Assembly (NCBI GenBank): GCA_030522415.1
Contig: CM060109.1
Location: forward strand, 25,097,801 to 25,161,800
Direction of reading: 5' to 3'
From: Channallabes apus
Lineage: Eukaryota; Chordata; Actinopteri; Siluriformes; Clariidae
Length of the DNA: 64,000 bases
Part shown: positions 36,644 through 47,260 of the stretch, piece by piece
Position numbering within the stretch: position 1 is the first letter of the stretch
Layout of the letters: the number at the start of each line of letters is the position of its first letter
Program-made: the position numbers and the translations under genes
Notes under the pieces: generated by a model
Databases searched by the model: none
What the model was told of the DNA's origin: nothing
Seen by the model: the letters and a program-made list of their open reading frames with translations, nothing else

Positions 36644-37142
36644 TCATTCCTGTTGCCTTCCTGGTGCTGTTGCCTTCCTCACTGGTGCTTGGTTGTGACA
36701 TTTCGCTCAAATCTTGAGTCTCTATCACGGACATCTTCGTCTACTTATCACAACGTTATCAAGCGAAAATGCTATTTTATTCAAACGTCCTTGCTGGAGT
36801 GTGTGACGTGACATCATGTGCAGGTGCGATGGATTGCGTACCAACCAATAGGGTGTCGGAATGGTATGTTTATACTTCTCATCCAACCACAATCAAATTC
36901 GCTCCATCCAGATGGTGCGATTTTTTTTGTTTGTTTTTTGAATGACATGCTGAAATAAAATAGGAGTAACGAGGCTATTTTTTAAATGTAAAGAGTAGAA
37001 AGTACAGATAATTGCGTGAAAATGTAAGGAGTAGAAGTAAAAAGTCGTCTGAAAAATAATTACTCCAGTAAAGTATAGATACCCAAAATTTCTACTTAAG
37101 TAAGGTAACGAAGTATTTGTACTTCATTACTTGACACCTCTG
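35920..37142. mobile_element. non-autonomous hAT transposon with 8-bp target duplication
   Basis: A 1,223-bp element flanked by a perfect 8-bp duplication CTGTTGTA (35912-35919 and 37143-37150). The terminal inverted repeats start CAGTGGTGTC on the left and CAGAGGTGTC inwards from the right. Both ends continue into subterminal words of the 'acttgagtagaagtat', 'acttaagtagaaa' and 'aagtaaaagt' type. The 8-bp duplication and CAGNGGTGTC ends are hallmarks of the hAT superfamily. No transposase is present. On the minus strand an ATG at 36734 opens a frame beginning MSVIETQDLSEMSQPSTSEE, which could be the remains of a first transposase exon. A-run, (AT)n and (GATA)n repeats have expanded inside (36552-36640). 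Confidence 0.9.
36552..36640. repeat. compound A-run / (AT)n / (GATA)n microsatellite inside the hAT element
   Basis: A-run at 36552-36576, (AT)n at 36577-36599, (ATAG)n at 36598-36640. Confidence 0.95.
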
Positions 37143-37397
37143 CTGTTGTACTGAATATCAGCATTTCTGTGATACAGTGTATTCAGCACTTGGGCTGCAA
37201 GCTGATGTTTATGATGACATTCCAGTACAACTGCGTGACCTCGAGTGTGAAATTAAACATTTATTTTTGTTCACATTACATATTTTAGTTGAGTTGAAAC
37301 TCTGCCCTTAATTAAAAAATGTTGATACATTAATAGTTTTTCAGTGTATGTAGTTGTTATTGCATTTGCTTTACAATTTCAGCTCTATATACACTTA

Positions 37398-39003
37398 CAG
37401 TGGTGTGAAAAACTATTTGCCCCCCTCCTGATTTCTTATTCTTTTGCATGTTTGTCACACAAAATGTTTCTGATCATCAAACACATTTAACTACAGTATT
37501 AGTCAAAGATAACACAAGTAAACACAAAATGCAGTTTTTAAATGAGGGGTTTTATTATTATGGAGAAAAAAAATCCAAACCTACATGGCCCTGTGTGAAA
37601 AAGTAATTGCCCCCTGAACCTAATAACTGGTTGGGCCACCCTTAGCAGCAATAACTGCAATCAAGCGTTTGCGATAACTTGCAACGAGTCTTTTACAGCG
37701 CTCTGGAGGAATTTTGGCCCACTCATCTTTGCAGAATTGTTGTAATTCAGCTTTATTTGAGGGTTTTTTAGCATGAACCGCCTTTTTAAGGTCATGCCAC
37801 AACATCTCAATAGGATTCAGGTCAGGACTTTGACTAGGCCACTCCAAAGTCTTCATTTAGTTTTTCTTCAGCCATTCAGAGGTGGATTTGCTGGTGTGTT
37901 TTGGGTCATTGTCCTGCTGCAGCACCCAAGATCGCTTCAGCTTAAGTTGACGAACAGATGGCCGGACATTCTCCTTCAGGATTTTTTGGTAGACAGTAGA
38001 ATTCATGGTTCCATCTATCACAGCAAGCCTTCCAGGTCCTGAAGCAGCAAAACAACCCCAGACCATCACACTACCACCACCATATTTTACTGTTGGTATG
38101 ATGTTCTTTTTCTGAAATGCTGTGTTACTTTTATGCCAGATGTAACGGGACACGCACCTTCCAAAAAGTTCAACTTTTGTCTCGTCGGTCCACAAGGTAT
38201 TTTCCCAAAAGTCTTGGCAATCATTGAGATGTTTTTTAGCAAAATTGAGATGAGCCTTTATGTTCTTTTTGCTTAAAAGTGGTTTGCGCCTTGGAAATCT
38301 GCCATGCAGGCCGGTTTTTCCCAGTCTCTTTCTTATGGTGGAGTCGTGAACACTGACCTTAATTGAGGCAAGTGAGGCCTGCAGTTCTTTAGATGTTGTT
38401 CTGGGGTCTTTTGTGGCCTCTCGGATGAGTTGTCTCTGTGCTCTTGGGGTAATTTTGGTCGGCCGGCCACTCCTGGGAAGGTTCACCACTGTTCCATGTT
38501 TTTGCCATTTGTGGATAATGGCTCTCACTGTGGTTCGCTGGAGTCCCTTTAGAAATGGCTTTATAACCTTTACCAGACTGATAGATCTCAATTACTTTTG
38601 TTCTCATTTGTTCCTGAATTTCTTTGGATTTTGGCATGATGTCTAGCTTTTGAGGTGCTTTTGGTCTACTTCTCTGTGTCAGGTAGCTCCTATTTAAGTG
38701 ATTTCTTGATTGAAACAGGTGTGGCAGTAATCAGGCCTGGGGGTGAATACAGAAATTTAACTCAGGTGTGATAAACCACAGTTAAGTTATTTTTTAACAA
38801 GGGGGGCAATCACTTTTTCACATGGCCATGTAGATTTGGAGTTTTTTTTCTCCCTTAATAACGTAAACCTTCATTTAAAAACTGCATTTTGTGTTCAATT
38901 ATGTTATCTTTGACTAATAGTTAACGGTTTTTGAAATTAAGTGTAACAAACATGCAAAAGAATAAGAAATCAGGAAGGGGGCAAATAATTTTTCACACCA
39001 CTG
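37398..39003 (-). mobile_element. Tc1-like transposon, inverted and inactive sister copy
   Basis: A 1,606-bp minus-strand copy of the 18952-20571 element, between TA dinucleotides (37396-97 and 39004-05), with the same CAGTGGTGTGAAAAA ends and IR/DR structure. The element's 5' end (the end at 39003) has lost roughly 14 bp within the inverted repeat compared with the other copy. Its transposase is disabled (see next entry), but the ends look intact enough to be recognised in trans. Confidence 0.93.
37620..38637 (-). pseudogene. Tc1-like transposase pseudogene
   Basis: Reads from ATG at 38637 (MPKSKEIQEQMRTKVIEIYQ). Two lesions separate it from the intact copy at 19331. A 5-bp deletion lies between 38547 and 38548, in the codons for ALGL after GYKAISK, and shifts the frame. 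A nonsense codon (TAA at 37859-37857) follows WLKKN, where the intact copy has a lysine codon. The rest, including the WTDETKVELF, DNDPKHT and NPIEMLWHDL catalytic motifs, is nearly identical to the intact protein. The three open pieces in this span are fragments of this one gene. No function of its own is expected. Confidence 0.93.
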
Positions 39004-39114
39004 TATATGTCTGACTAACATTGTTTTTTTTTTTTTTTTCCAGATATCAGTGTTATGTCCATTAACCCCAATGTTCTGGAAAAGCTTTCTGCTAGATACT
39101 GGAACTGGGTTGTG

Positions 39115-39420
39115 GGGATCTGTACTCATTCAGCCTCAGAAGCATTAGTGAGGTCAGTCACTGCTGTGGGGTAAGAAGGCCTGGGGTGCAGTCAGTGTTC
39201 CAGTTCATCCCAGAGGTGTTCAGCAGAGTTGAGGTCAGGGCCTTGTGCAGGAAATTCATATTTATACACATTATCCTCGGCAATCCATGTCTTTATGGAG
39301 AAGATCACTTTGTGCAGCGGGGTGCCGACAAGTTCAGGTCTTAGTTCATGTGAAGGACACAAAGACATTATAAACAATTGTGTGCCGCCAACTTTGGGGA
39401 AGAACCACATTTAGCAGTGA
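39115..39420 (-). repeat. Tc1-type transposase relic
   Basis: On the minus strand the 72-codon frame ending near 39192 reads ...AQGPDLNSAEHLWDELEH, which is the DLNPxEHLWDEL block around the third catalytic residue of Tc1-like transposases, preceded by a decayed segment (IFSIKTWIAEDNVYKYEF). The E of the triad survives; the rest is truncated. The plus strand carries the familiar text 'agcattagtgaggtcag' that marks this family of fish elements. Ends not found. Confidence 0.75.
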
Positions 39421-39488
39421 TGGTCAGGTTTCCACAAAATTTATAGGGTGTTTATCTTGGGAAAATTTAAAGTATATATAGTTCTGTT

Positions 39489-39705
39489 TTACTCCGGTTT
39501 CCTCCCACAGTCCAAAAACATGTAGGTTAGGCTAATAGCGTTCCCAAATTAACTGTAGAGTGTGAATGAGCGTGTGAGTATGTACTGTATGTGTGTGTCC
39601 TGCGATGGATTGCCACCTTGTCCAGGTGTACCCCGCCTTGTGCCCTAAGCCTCCTGGGATAGGCTCCTGAATCCAGGATAAAGCGATATAGAAGATGAGT
39701 GAGAT
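39489..39705 (+). repeat. tRNA-derived SINE-like repeat, copy 4, 5'-truncated
   Basis: Starts inside the body at 'ctccggtttcctcccacagt' and continues through 'tgtaggttaggctaatagcg', 'tgcgatggattgccacc' and 'cctgggataggctcc' to a 'gatgagtgag' tail. The tRNA head is missing, as expected of a 5'-truncated retroposed copy. Confidence 0.8.
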
Positions 39706-42700
39706 GATGATAGTTCTGTTTCTCTTTCTCATTATAGACTGTTGAATGGTAAAAGTAAAAATAAAGAAAATCACATTATATTGAAAGAAGACCTCAGTTC
39801 TCTGCACTTATTGTGTAATTGGTGAGGTATGTAATTATCTGTAATTATATACTTATAATGGGAAAGGTTAGTCTTTATTCCATTGATTGGTTCGGTAAGT
39901 TCTTCTTCCCGGCCATTTAATCATTTTAAAACTTACTGACTGTTTTTGCAAAATCTAGCCGTAGTAACATGTCATATTCCCAGGTTGCTACACAGATCAA
40001 TCATAATGTGTTTAATCAACACATTTCAAGTGGATAGTGTCTCATGTTCCTTAGAAGAAATATATACGATGATTTTTAAAAAAAACGATATTATATGTCT
40101 TACAGGTAGATCTCTGTTTGTGACAGCTGTAATGCGATAGAGACTTCAATGATGCTTCAGAATTAAACCTGATTTGATGCTGTTAATTCTTCTCCTGTAT
40201 ATTTCTGCAGTGGTTTCTTTATTCTACACTATTATGCATATTTTATTTTTATTACTTTCCCAGTGGGCATTTATGAATCAAATTCATCAAGCATAAATAT
40301 CACTAAATCTGTGACAAATTTGATAAAATCAAAAACTGTGGAAATGCAAGAGGCTCTATTGAGATGTCCCTTCCAGCAATGTGTCAAACGCAAAGACATT
40401 AATGATATGCTAAGGGTTGAAAATTACCATCTCGGATATGTCTAAACCAGTAAACTGGTAAACAAGCTGGCCATTAGGAGAGGGGATGATTTGAATCAAC
40501 AAGGGTGAACAGATATGGAGACTCGGCGCATTAGTGTTAATAGGAATAGATTATGGAGGGATTTTGTGATGTGACCTTCAGTGCTCTAATTGAAATAGTA
40601 TTCAGAGTCAGCAGTGGAGTAATCAAGTTAAACACAGAATCATAAATCATCATGAAAAGCGCTGTCACAACTAAGCCATTAGCCTCCTGTTTTTTTTTTT
40701 TCCTCACATGGCCTCATGGAAATATCTGCCACAGAGATCTGTGGGTTAATAGGAACAGAAATGGCATTTAAAGCCTATTTAGATCAAATGTACTATGTGC
40801 CTGAAAGCAGAACTTTACTAATTTGCAGGTAATGTGAATTGATGTAGTTACGGATCGAGATACTTCACACAACACTTGTAGGAAGTCTAGCATTACGCGC
40901 CTTTCACATATTATACCTGCATATGGACTTTCACCTAGTTATAATGCTTTACATGTTTTCCTTATTTGGAGCTCATACTAGTCATGGTGACATTTGCTGT
41001 GATATTTAAGAGGTTAGAGAGCTGTTCCCTTTACACTTAACAGCAAAACAGCAGTGCATGAAGGTGCTTGATGAGCCATCTTATTTGGCTTGCACTGTAA
41101 CAGGGACCGGTATAAGAGAACACGCTTTATTAGATTAAGAAAAGGCACCATAAATAAAATCTGCACTAGGAATAAATCACTTGTATTTAAATGTAATGGG
41201 GATATTTTCCTCCCATGGTGCTTTTGGCCCCCCTCTCTAGACAGATGAAGATAAGAAGCTGGAAAGTGAGAATAATCTATTACCACCTTTTCATTTCAGC
41301 ATCTGGAGATTGTTCTATTGTCTTCCCAAACATCTGCCATAAAAAAAACAATAGTGTTAAACAAGTAGCTATTAATATCTGACCTGGCTGTGATTTCATG
41401 TTTGCAATGGAAGACAATGGCGTTAGAGAATTAAAGCACATACATACATAAACAATGTTCTGTAGTGATAAATGAGACACTACATCTGTTATTATTAAAT
41501 ATTTAAGCCTTTTGGAAAATGAAGTTTCACAGAGGTAGCGGATATAAAGGATGTGTTAATTAACAACACACATTTTGTGTTATCGCAATTTTATCACATT
41601 TTGTGTTGAATATGTGTTAAAAACAGTGAAAGAAAACAAGACAAACAAATGGCCCAAACACATCATGCTGTTCATCGGTGTCCAGACGAATCATTAACTA
41701 CTGTTAACTGGCCCTCACGTCTACAACTCTGATTCTGATTGTAAGCATGCTGAGGTTGTTGAGTGCTATGCAAACATCTTAGTTAATCCTTTGCTGCGAA
41801 ACTTTATTTTAAAACTTATTTGTAGGTAAAATTGTCCGTTTTGGAGATGGATTATATCTGGATACAGTGCTTACTGAAGACAAATGAATATCTGATATGA
41901 CACTTTGTGTTTCTTTCATCTTATTCCACACTTTGAAAGATTTTAACAGTTTACCAACAACACTACATCAATATTATAACTATATTGTCATATTACCAGT
42001 AAATTATTTGAGTCAGTTATAGTTATTTTTTATAGTTATTTTATATTGATGTATACCATAACTGTCAAATTCTCACCTCTGAGTGAACCTAAGATGGTTG
42101 TTGTGTTTTTATTACAGTAGTTCTGACAGTAGAGCTGCAATTCAAATCACAGTTTTATACTTACACGCTCATTCTAATCAGTTATCACAAGCAGAAGGGA
42201 CTGCATTGAGACTTGCATGTCAGTCTCCAGTGTCAGTGCCTTTGTAGTCAGAGGAAGAACTTCTCCTTTAAGATTTGAGACATGGTAAAATCTTAAGAAC
42301 GGCGCATTTTGTGGTTTCCGAACAACATGACATTGCATGGCATTTTTCATCTCACTAACTTCAAGGGAAAGACAAGAGACTGGTGTAGATCTGAAGAATG
42401 ACTTAAAAATGTATAGTAAGTGGTTACAGGAATTGAAAGTTTCTCAGACAACTATTTTGCACAATGCTGTTAATTATTTTTCTAAATGAGCATGCCTTGA
42501 AATTTTTAATTTGTAGCATCGACGTCTACAGAACCTATCCAGTTCCGGTTTAAGATTTGCTTCTATTCTACCATTTGCTGTATTTTGCATAAAACTTTAT
42601 CATTACAAAATGAAGCATGAGACATCCATAAACATTTTTTCTTTTATGTTTGATATTTGGTACTGATTTTCCATGTCTGATATTGAACCTATGAATTTTG

Positions 42701-44508
42701 TCAAGTTTTAACGTTTATTAAGAGCAGCAAGTACTTCACTTTTGGTAAAAAACTGTTTAATTGCTTCAAAGTGAGTAAATTAGATGCTAAACAGCTGGAT
42801 AGTGTCAATAAAATGCCTTTCACAGAACAGTAGCCAGCAAACTACTCAGACCCTGATAAGAGGCTGATCTGGAATGCTTACATAGCATTAATCATATAGC
42901 TAAGCCTAATTAAATGTGCTTAAAACACAACTTTTTTTCTAAATGTTGCTCAGGTATTGCAATAATTTTTGATCACCCAAGCCTGGAAGACAAATAATTA
43001 GAAGTGTCACACCATCCTGATGAGTGATGTCAGCGTCTTGGAGTGACCTTCCCACTGCTAATTAATTTTCATCCAGAGGAAAAAAAGATCCTGTTGTTGC
43101 ACATTATTAATTGAGTTCGTGAAAAGATGCGCCTGATTAATTTTTGTTGATAATACTTGTCATTTCAAGCAGCACTGGTAATCATTTTATGGGTTTTTGT
43201 TTAGGGGCTTTAACACTGATCTAAGTCATCTTTGGAGTGATTAATATGATCTTAAATCAAGGATTAGGTGGACTTTGAAAGCTTGATCTATTTAATCGTA
43301 ATTAGAAGTATAAAACTTCTGTTTAGTGAATGACTGATAATTATAAAGAGTTAAAGTGCTAAAGAGCTGGTGCTTATTATCAGTTATGCTATGAGCCAGC
43401 ATGGAAAGAACTTCACCTATTGTGGGTGGGGGGAAAACACAAAAAAGGGCTGTCAATCTGTGAAGCAGCACAATGGTCATTTGTGTATACAGTATTAGGT
43501 ATAACATTATTGAGCATGTTTTAAACTTTGCCTTTTATTGCTGCACCCAGTGAAAAGCACTTAGAAACATATCAGCGTTCTGCGTAGGTCTCTCTCAAAG
43601 GGAAATAACTTCCACTCTCAGAAGGGCTGCTGCAGTATGATAAGGTAGGACGGAAAATTTTGCTGAGGAAAACCCATTCAAAACTGATAATACTAAGCAC
43701 AGTCACGTAAAAGTATAATTTATCTGAAATGTTCTCACAGTCATCTGTGAAATGCAAGATGTCATTGAGCCAATACAAATGTGTCCCTTAATGAGCACAC
43801 TGACAATTACATAGAGCTGTTCTTGACAGTAAAAATGGATGTGAACACCACAGCTTGTCAATGCTACGAATAATATTAATAATAACTGCAATTATAATGA
43901 AGAAGATTTTATATATTGCCGGTTTATTCATTGTGCCCAGTATATAAAATAGCGCTAATAAACCAGATTCTGCGTATAATTACTGGAGCAGTCTACAATT
44001 TAAAAAATACTCATAGCATTAAAATGCTAAGAATATAATGATTTAAAAGAGATCCATAAAAGTTAATTAATCCTCATGTGAATTGCTTACATCTCAGATA
44101 AAGGGACACACCACCTTTACAACAGCAATTCATCCACTGCTTTGTTTTAATGGATGGTCCCAGAGTACTGAGATCATATACATTCAGATCCACATCCACA
44201 ATAAACTCCTTAGAATTACACAAAATTGATTCACGCCCTTTACATAAACTTTCCCTATTTTTTCCCGAGGTCTTTGGTATTTGCAGCATTAGACACAGAT
44301 ACTATCGATCCTATAACACAAACAAAAAATATACATCGATAAATTACACATGATCTACAATGTTTGAAGTTGAATACAAAAAAGAAGGAATGTTAAATGA
44401 AAGCTCTTATTAAGAGAGTCCAGGAGATTTCATTGCTAAAATTTTCCCAAAACACTCAGCCTCAGGAAGCTATGAGATATTTATTGTTTCTAAACATGAC
44501 GTGGATTG
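39706..44508. other. intergenic, mostly unique sequence with candidate regulatory blocks
   Basis: No gene or complete mobile element recognised. The blocks 40500-40760 and 42780-43260 are unique, with many TAATTA-type words (for example 'ctgctaattaattttcatcc' and 'gcctgattaatttttg'), and are candidate conserved non-coding elements. Open frames (for example 41286-41014, 43891-43703) lack motifs and look like chance. Confidence 0.35.
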
Positions 44509-44553
44509 AATGGTATGAGGGTGATTTCTGAAATAAATCACCCTCATACCATT
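44509..44553. repeat. perfect 19-bp inverted repeat with 7-nt loop
   Basis: AATGGTATGAGGGTGATTT (44509-44527), loop CTGAAAT (44528-44534), then the exact complement AAATCACCCTCATACCATT (44535-44553). The flanks do not extend the pairing. It could fold as a short hairpin in either RNA strand; its role is unknown. Confidence 0.9.
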
Positions 44554-44687
44554 ATATGCTTTGGAAATAAACACTAGACACTGTTGCCAACTCAGGAAAA
44601 CCAACCTACTGTAAATCTTGCCTTCTAACCCAAAATACACGCATGGGGCATGGAATGAAATGAAAATGAAAAATGTGTTTTAGTCAC

Positions 44688-44688
<1 letters not shown>

Positions 44689-44735
<47 letters not shown>
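44689..44735. repeat. (AAT)n microsatellite
   Basis: Uninterrupted (AAT)n of about 47 bp. Confidence 0.97.
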
Positions 44736-44737
<2 letters not shown>

Positions 44738-44854
44738 AATTTATGAGTTATATATGCTTATATTAGACACATGCTGACTAAGTTTAAATCAATACATTCA
44801 AACATTATCTTGGTTAGTACATTGTTCCATAGAGAATGTTTCATAGTGTTAATC

Positions 44855-45370
44855 TATACTAATAAAGGGGAAAGTTTGTATGTATCTATGTATGTATGTT
44901 TGTCCGGGTTAGAAAGGCAACTTCTACATGAGCTAGAAACTTGAAATTTAGTACAGAGGTGTGTCATGCGACCCCCTCCCCGGGAAAAATCCGGAAATCT
45001 AGGTAGGCCCTCTAGAAACCTAGAAATATACTAATAAAGGGGAAAGTTTGTATGTATCTATGTATGTATGTTTGTCCGGGTTAGAAAGGCAACTTCTACA
45101 TGAGCTAGAAACTTGAAATTTAGTACAGAGGTGTGTCATGCGACCCCCTCCCCGGGAAAAATCCGGAAATCTAGGTAGGCCCTCTAGAAACCTAGAAATT
45201 TATACTAATAAAGGGGAAAGTTTGTATGTATCTATGTATGTATGTTTGTCCGGGTTAGAAAGGCAACTTCTACATGAGCTAGAAACTTGAAATTTAGTAC
45301 AGAGGTGTGTCATGCGACCCCCTCCCCGGGAAAAATCCGGAAATCTAGGTAGGCCCTCTAGAAACCTAGA
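44855..45370 (+). repeat. three near-identical tandem copies of the Helitron 5' end
   Basis: Units of 172-174 bp start at 44855, 45027 and 45201, each with 'tatactaataaaggggaaag', 'ttgtccgggttagaaaggca', 'gaaacttgaaatttagtaca', 'gcgaccccctccccggga' and 'ggccctctagaaacctagaa'. By eye they are virtually identical, far more alike than other repeats here. Degenerate further units follow at about 45375-45500 and 45530-45610 ('cttgaaatttggcacggg', 'ggccctctagaaa'). Confidence 0.95.
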
Positions 45371-45731
45371 AAACCTAGAAAAACGTTTCCCTTCACTTGC
45401 AATCTTGAAATTTGGCACGGGCGTGTGCCACGTGGTCCTCTACACGGGAAAATTATAAAAATGTACGTACGCCCTCTAGAAACCTAGAAAAAAGGCCCTC
45501 TAGAAATGTACAAAACCTACCAAAACGTTTCTATTTGAAATTTGGTACGTCTGACATAAATTTGGTAGGAAAAAAACCCTATATCCAGGTAGGTGCCCGA
45601 GAACCCTACAAAACGTACGTCCCGTTCTCGCGAGATTCCCGCTTGCGCGTACCTCTTCGTCGTCTTCCTTCTCCGGGCCCCTTCCCCGCGTCTGTCGTCT
45701 GCGCATGCTCCCCTACCAACCCACACTAGGC

Positions 45732-45739
45732 TATATAAG
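45732..45739 (+). promoter_or_regulatory. TATA box of the Helitron gene
   Basis: TATATAAG in a GC-rich setting ('ctaggctatataaggccgca'), about 190 bp upstream of a broken start (45920) and about 400 bp upstream of the ORF at 46129. The position and context fit a polymerase II core promoter inside the element. Confidence 0.5.
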
Positions 45740-45978
45740 GCCGCACGCTGTTACCCGTCTTCATTCCCTCGCAATCGTCGCCTGGAGCACACAGTAGCAG
45801 GCCTTTCGGTGCTCATTTGTCGCCTTTGACTTTTGCACTCCATCCATTTGTTTACAGTCGTAGGTGATAATGTTTATGGGCATTTCGTGTTGTTGTTGCC
45901 CAATACACCTCGCATTGTAATGGACGAAACGGCAGAGGTTCTAATCGCCCGTTGCTAATTAGCCACGTAAGCACATTG

Positions 45979-46078
45979 CACATTTTGATTCGGTACCACT
46001 TGCATTTCAACATTCCTTATCCATGCGGCACATTTTGATTCGGTACCACGTGCATTTCAACATTCCTTATCCGTGCGC
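45979..46078 (+). repeat. 50-bp tandem duplication in the Helitron leader
   Basis: Two adjacent 50-bp units starting 'cacattttgattcggtacca' at 45979 and 46029, differing at a few positions. The surrounding start region is also doubled: 'atggacgaaac' with '(g/c)(t/c)...aatcgcccg' occurs at 45920 and at 46129. Confidence 0.9.
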
Positions 46079-46128
46079 CAGTAGTGTTCGTCACTTTCAC
46101 CGTTGACTGGTTGTACATTGCCGTTCCA

Positions 46129-46464
46129 ATGGACGAAACAAAAGAGGATCCAATCGCCCGAAAGCGTCGGAAGGCCAACGAAAGGAAGGCAAGGTGGCTA
46201 GCAAGACAAAGCCAAGAGACGCTACGCCGTATTCAAGCAGCAGATGCCGAAGCTCACCGCGTACGCTGTCAACACGAAACTCCAGAACAAGCTGCGGTAC
46301 CCACGTACCCACCCTTTTTGCAGGACTTGCTTACCAATCCAGACAATCCTGACTATCAAAACATGGATACCCAGATACTACCATTATCACATTCTGCAAT
46401 GAATGAGTTGATGAACAATGACTATTTATCGTGTGTATTTATCCAACAAGAAGAACAACAATAA
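46129..46464 (+). CDS. short Helitron-encoded protein (111 aa), probably N-terminal fragment
   Basis: Open from ATG at 46129 (context CCA ATG G) to TAA at 46464; an in-frame ATG lies upstream at 46084, but the MDETKEDPIA start is echoed by the broken duplicate at 45920, which favours it. Residues 7-55 are highly charged (IARKRRKANERKARWLARQS, then ETLRRIQAADAEAHRVRCQH), a coiled, basic pattern like the N-terminal repeats of fish and insect Helitron proteins. The C-terminus is acidic and ends NNDYLSCVFIQQEEQQ. The Rep (HUH) and Pif1-like helicase domains of a full Helitron protein are absent, so this is likely the surviving start of that gene. A DNA-binding role is only inference. Confidence 0.6.
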   Translation: MDETKEDPIARKRRKANERKARWLARQSQETLRRIQAADAEAHRVRCQHETPEQAAVPTYPPFLQDLLTNPDNPDYQNMDTQILPLSHSAMNELMNNDYLSCVFIQQEEQQ

Positions 46465-46750
46465 ACTAACAACAGAAACATAATAACGTTATGAATAATG
46501 ATGTATTTATTCGGTATGTATTTATCCGGTATGTATTAATACTTCCCTTAATACTGAGTATGCCACACAAACATCGTATGACATCACCATACTTCATGCT
46601 TATGTATGTATTTATTCGGTATGTATTTCTCCGGTATGTATTTACCCACTGTATTATTTTTGTCCACTGTCCTCTTCATTCATCATTGCATATACTGAGT
46701 ATTATACTTCTCCAGTTCTGCGCGCAGCGAAGCGCGCGGGTACTGCTAGT

Positions 46751-46924
46751 ATTAATATAAATTGATTTGATAGGAAGTAGAAGATGACAAAGAACATTTT
46801 GTTCTTTTTTTGTATGTGTACTATATGTGGGCCTTCCTCAAACCTTTGCACAAAGCAAGCACACAATTATCTTTGTGTATTATCTGTAGCTTTACACATT
46901 ACAATTTCCCTTCACTGTAATGAA
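46751..46924. other. spacer, no feature
   Basis: Short unique stretch between the Helitron and a Tc1 relic. Confidence 0.5.
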
Positions 46925-47260
46925 GAGGCTCAAATCCTCGTCCAGCAGGACAATGTCCCTATGCCCAAGCAAGCTCCATGAAGACATGATTTACAACAGT
47001 TGGTGCGGAAGAACTCGAGTGTCCTACGCAGATCCCTGACCTCAACCCCACTGAACACCTTTATGATGAACTGGACCGCTGACTGCACACCAGGCCTCCT
47101 CGTCCCACACCAGTGGCTGACCCCACTCTCTGATCCCCGCAGACGCATTCCAAAATCCAGTGGAAAGTCTTCCCAGAGGAGAGAAGGCTTTTATACAGGA
47201 GCAGCAGGGGGTGGGGTGAGGGATGTTCAACAATCTACACTCTATTGCAATTTTTCTTAG
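46925..47260 (+). repeat. Tc1-type transposase C-terminal relic
   Basis: At about 47036-47100 the sequence 'gacctcaaccccactgaaca' reads DLNPTEH, continuing LYDELDR, a stop, then LHTRPPRPTPVADPTL, matching the DLNPIEHLWDELDRRLHTRP block of fish Tc1-like transposases. Upstream words 'gtccagcaggacaatgtccc' fit the QQDNxP block with decay. The reading frame is broken by stops and shifts. Confidence 0.75.

Larger units (their letters stand above)
44853..46749 (+). mobile_element. Helitron with tandem 5' terminus, probably non-autonomous
   Basis: Begins with TC (44853) after an A and ends in CTAG (46746-46749) before a T, the A|T insertion rule of Helitrons. An 8-bp GC-rich hairpin (arms 46718-46725 and 46732-46739, loop AGCGAA) stands 6 bp before the terminal CTAG, as Helitron 3' ends require. 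There are no inverted ends and no target duplication. The 5' end unit is repeated three times (44855-45370). The interior has a TATA box (about 45732), a 50-bp tandem duplication (45979-46078) and one short ORF (46129-46464). No Rep or helicase domain is present, so this copy depends on another for movement. Confidence 0.85.

Noticed and set aside
41550..41640. Inverted-repeat element around 'cacattttgtgtt'
   Set aside because: Short alternating words only; no consistent ends or target duplication.
45412..45829. Arg/Pro-rich frames on both strands
   Set aside because: GC-rich leader of the Helitron; mutually overlapping frames with no conserved motif.
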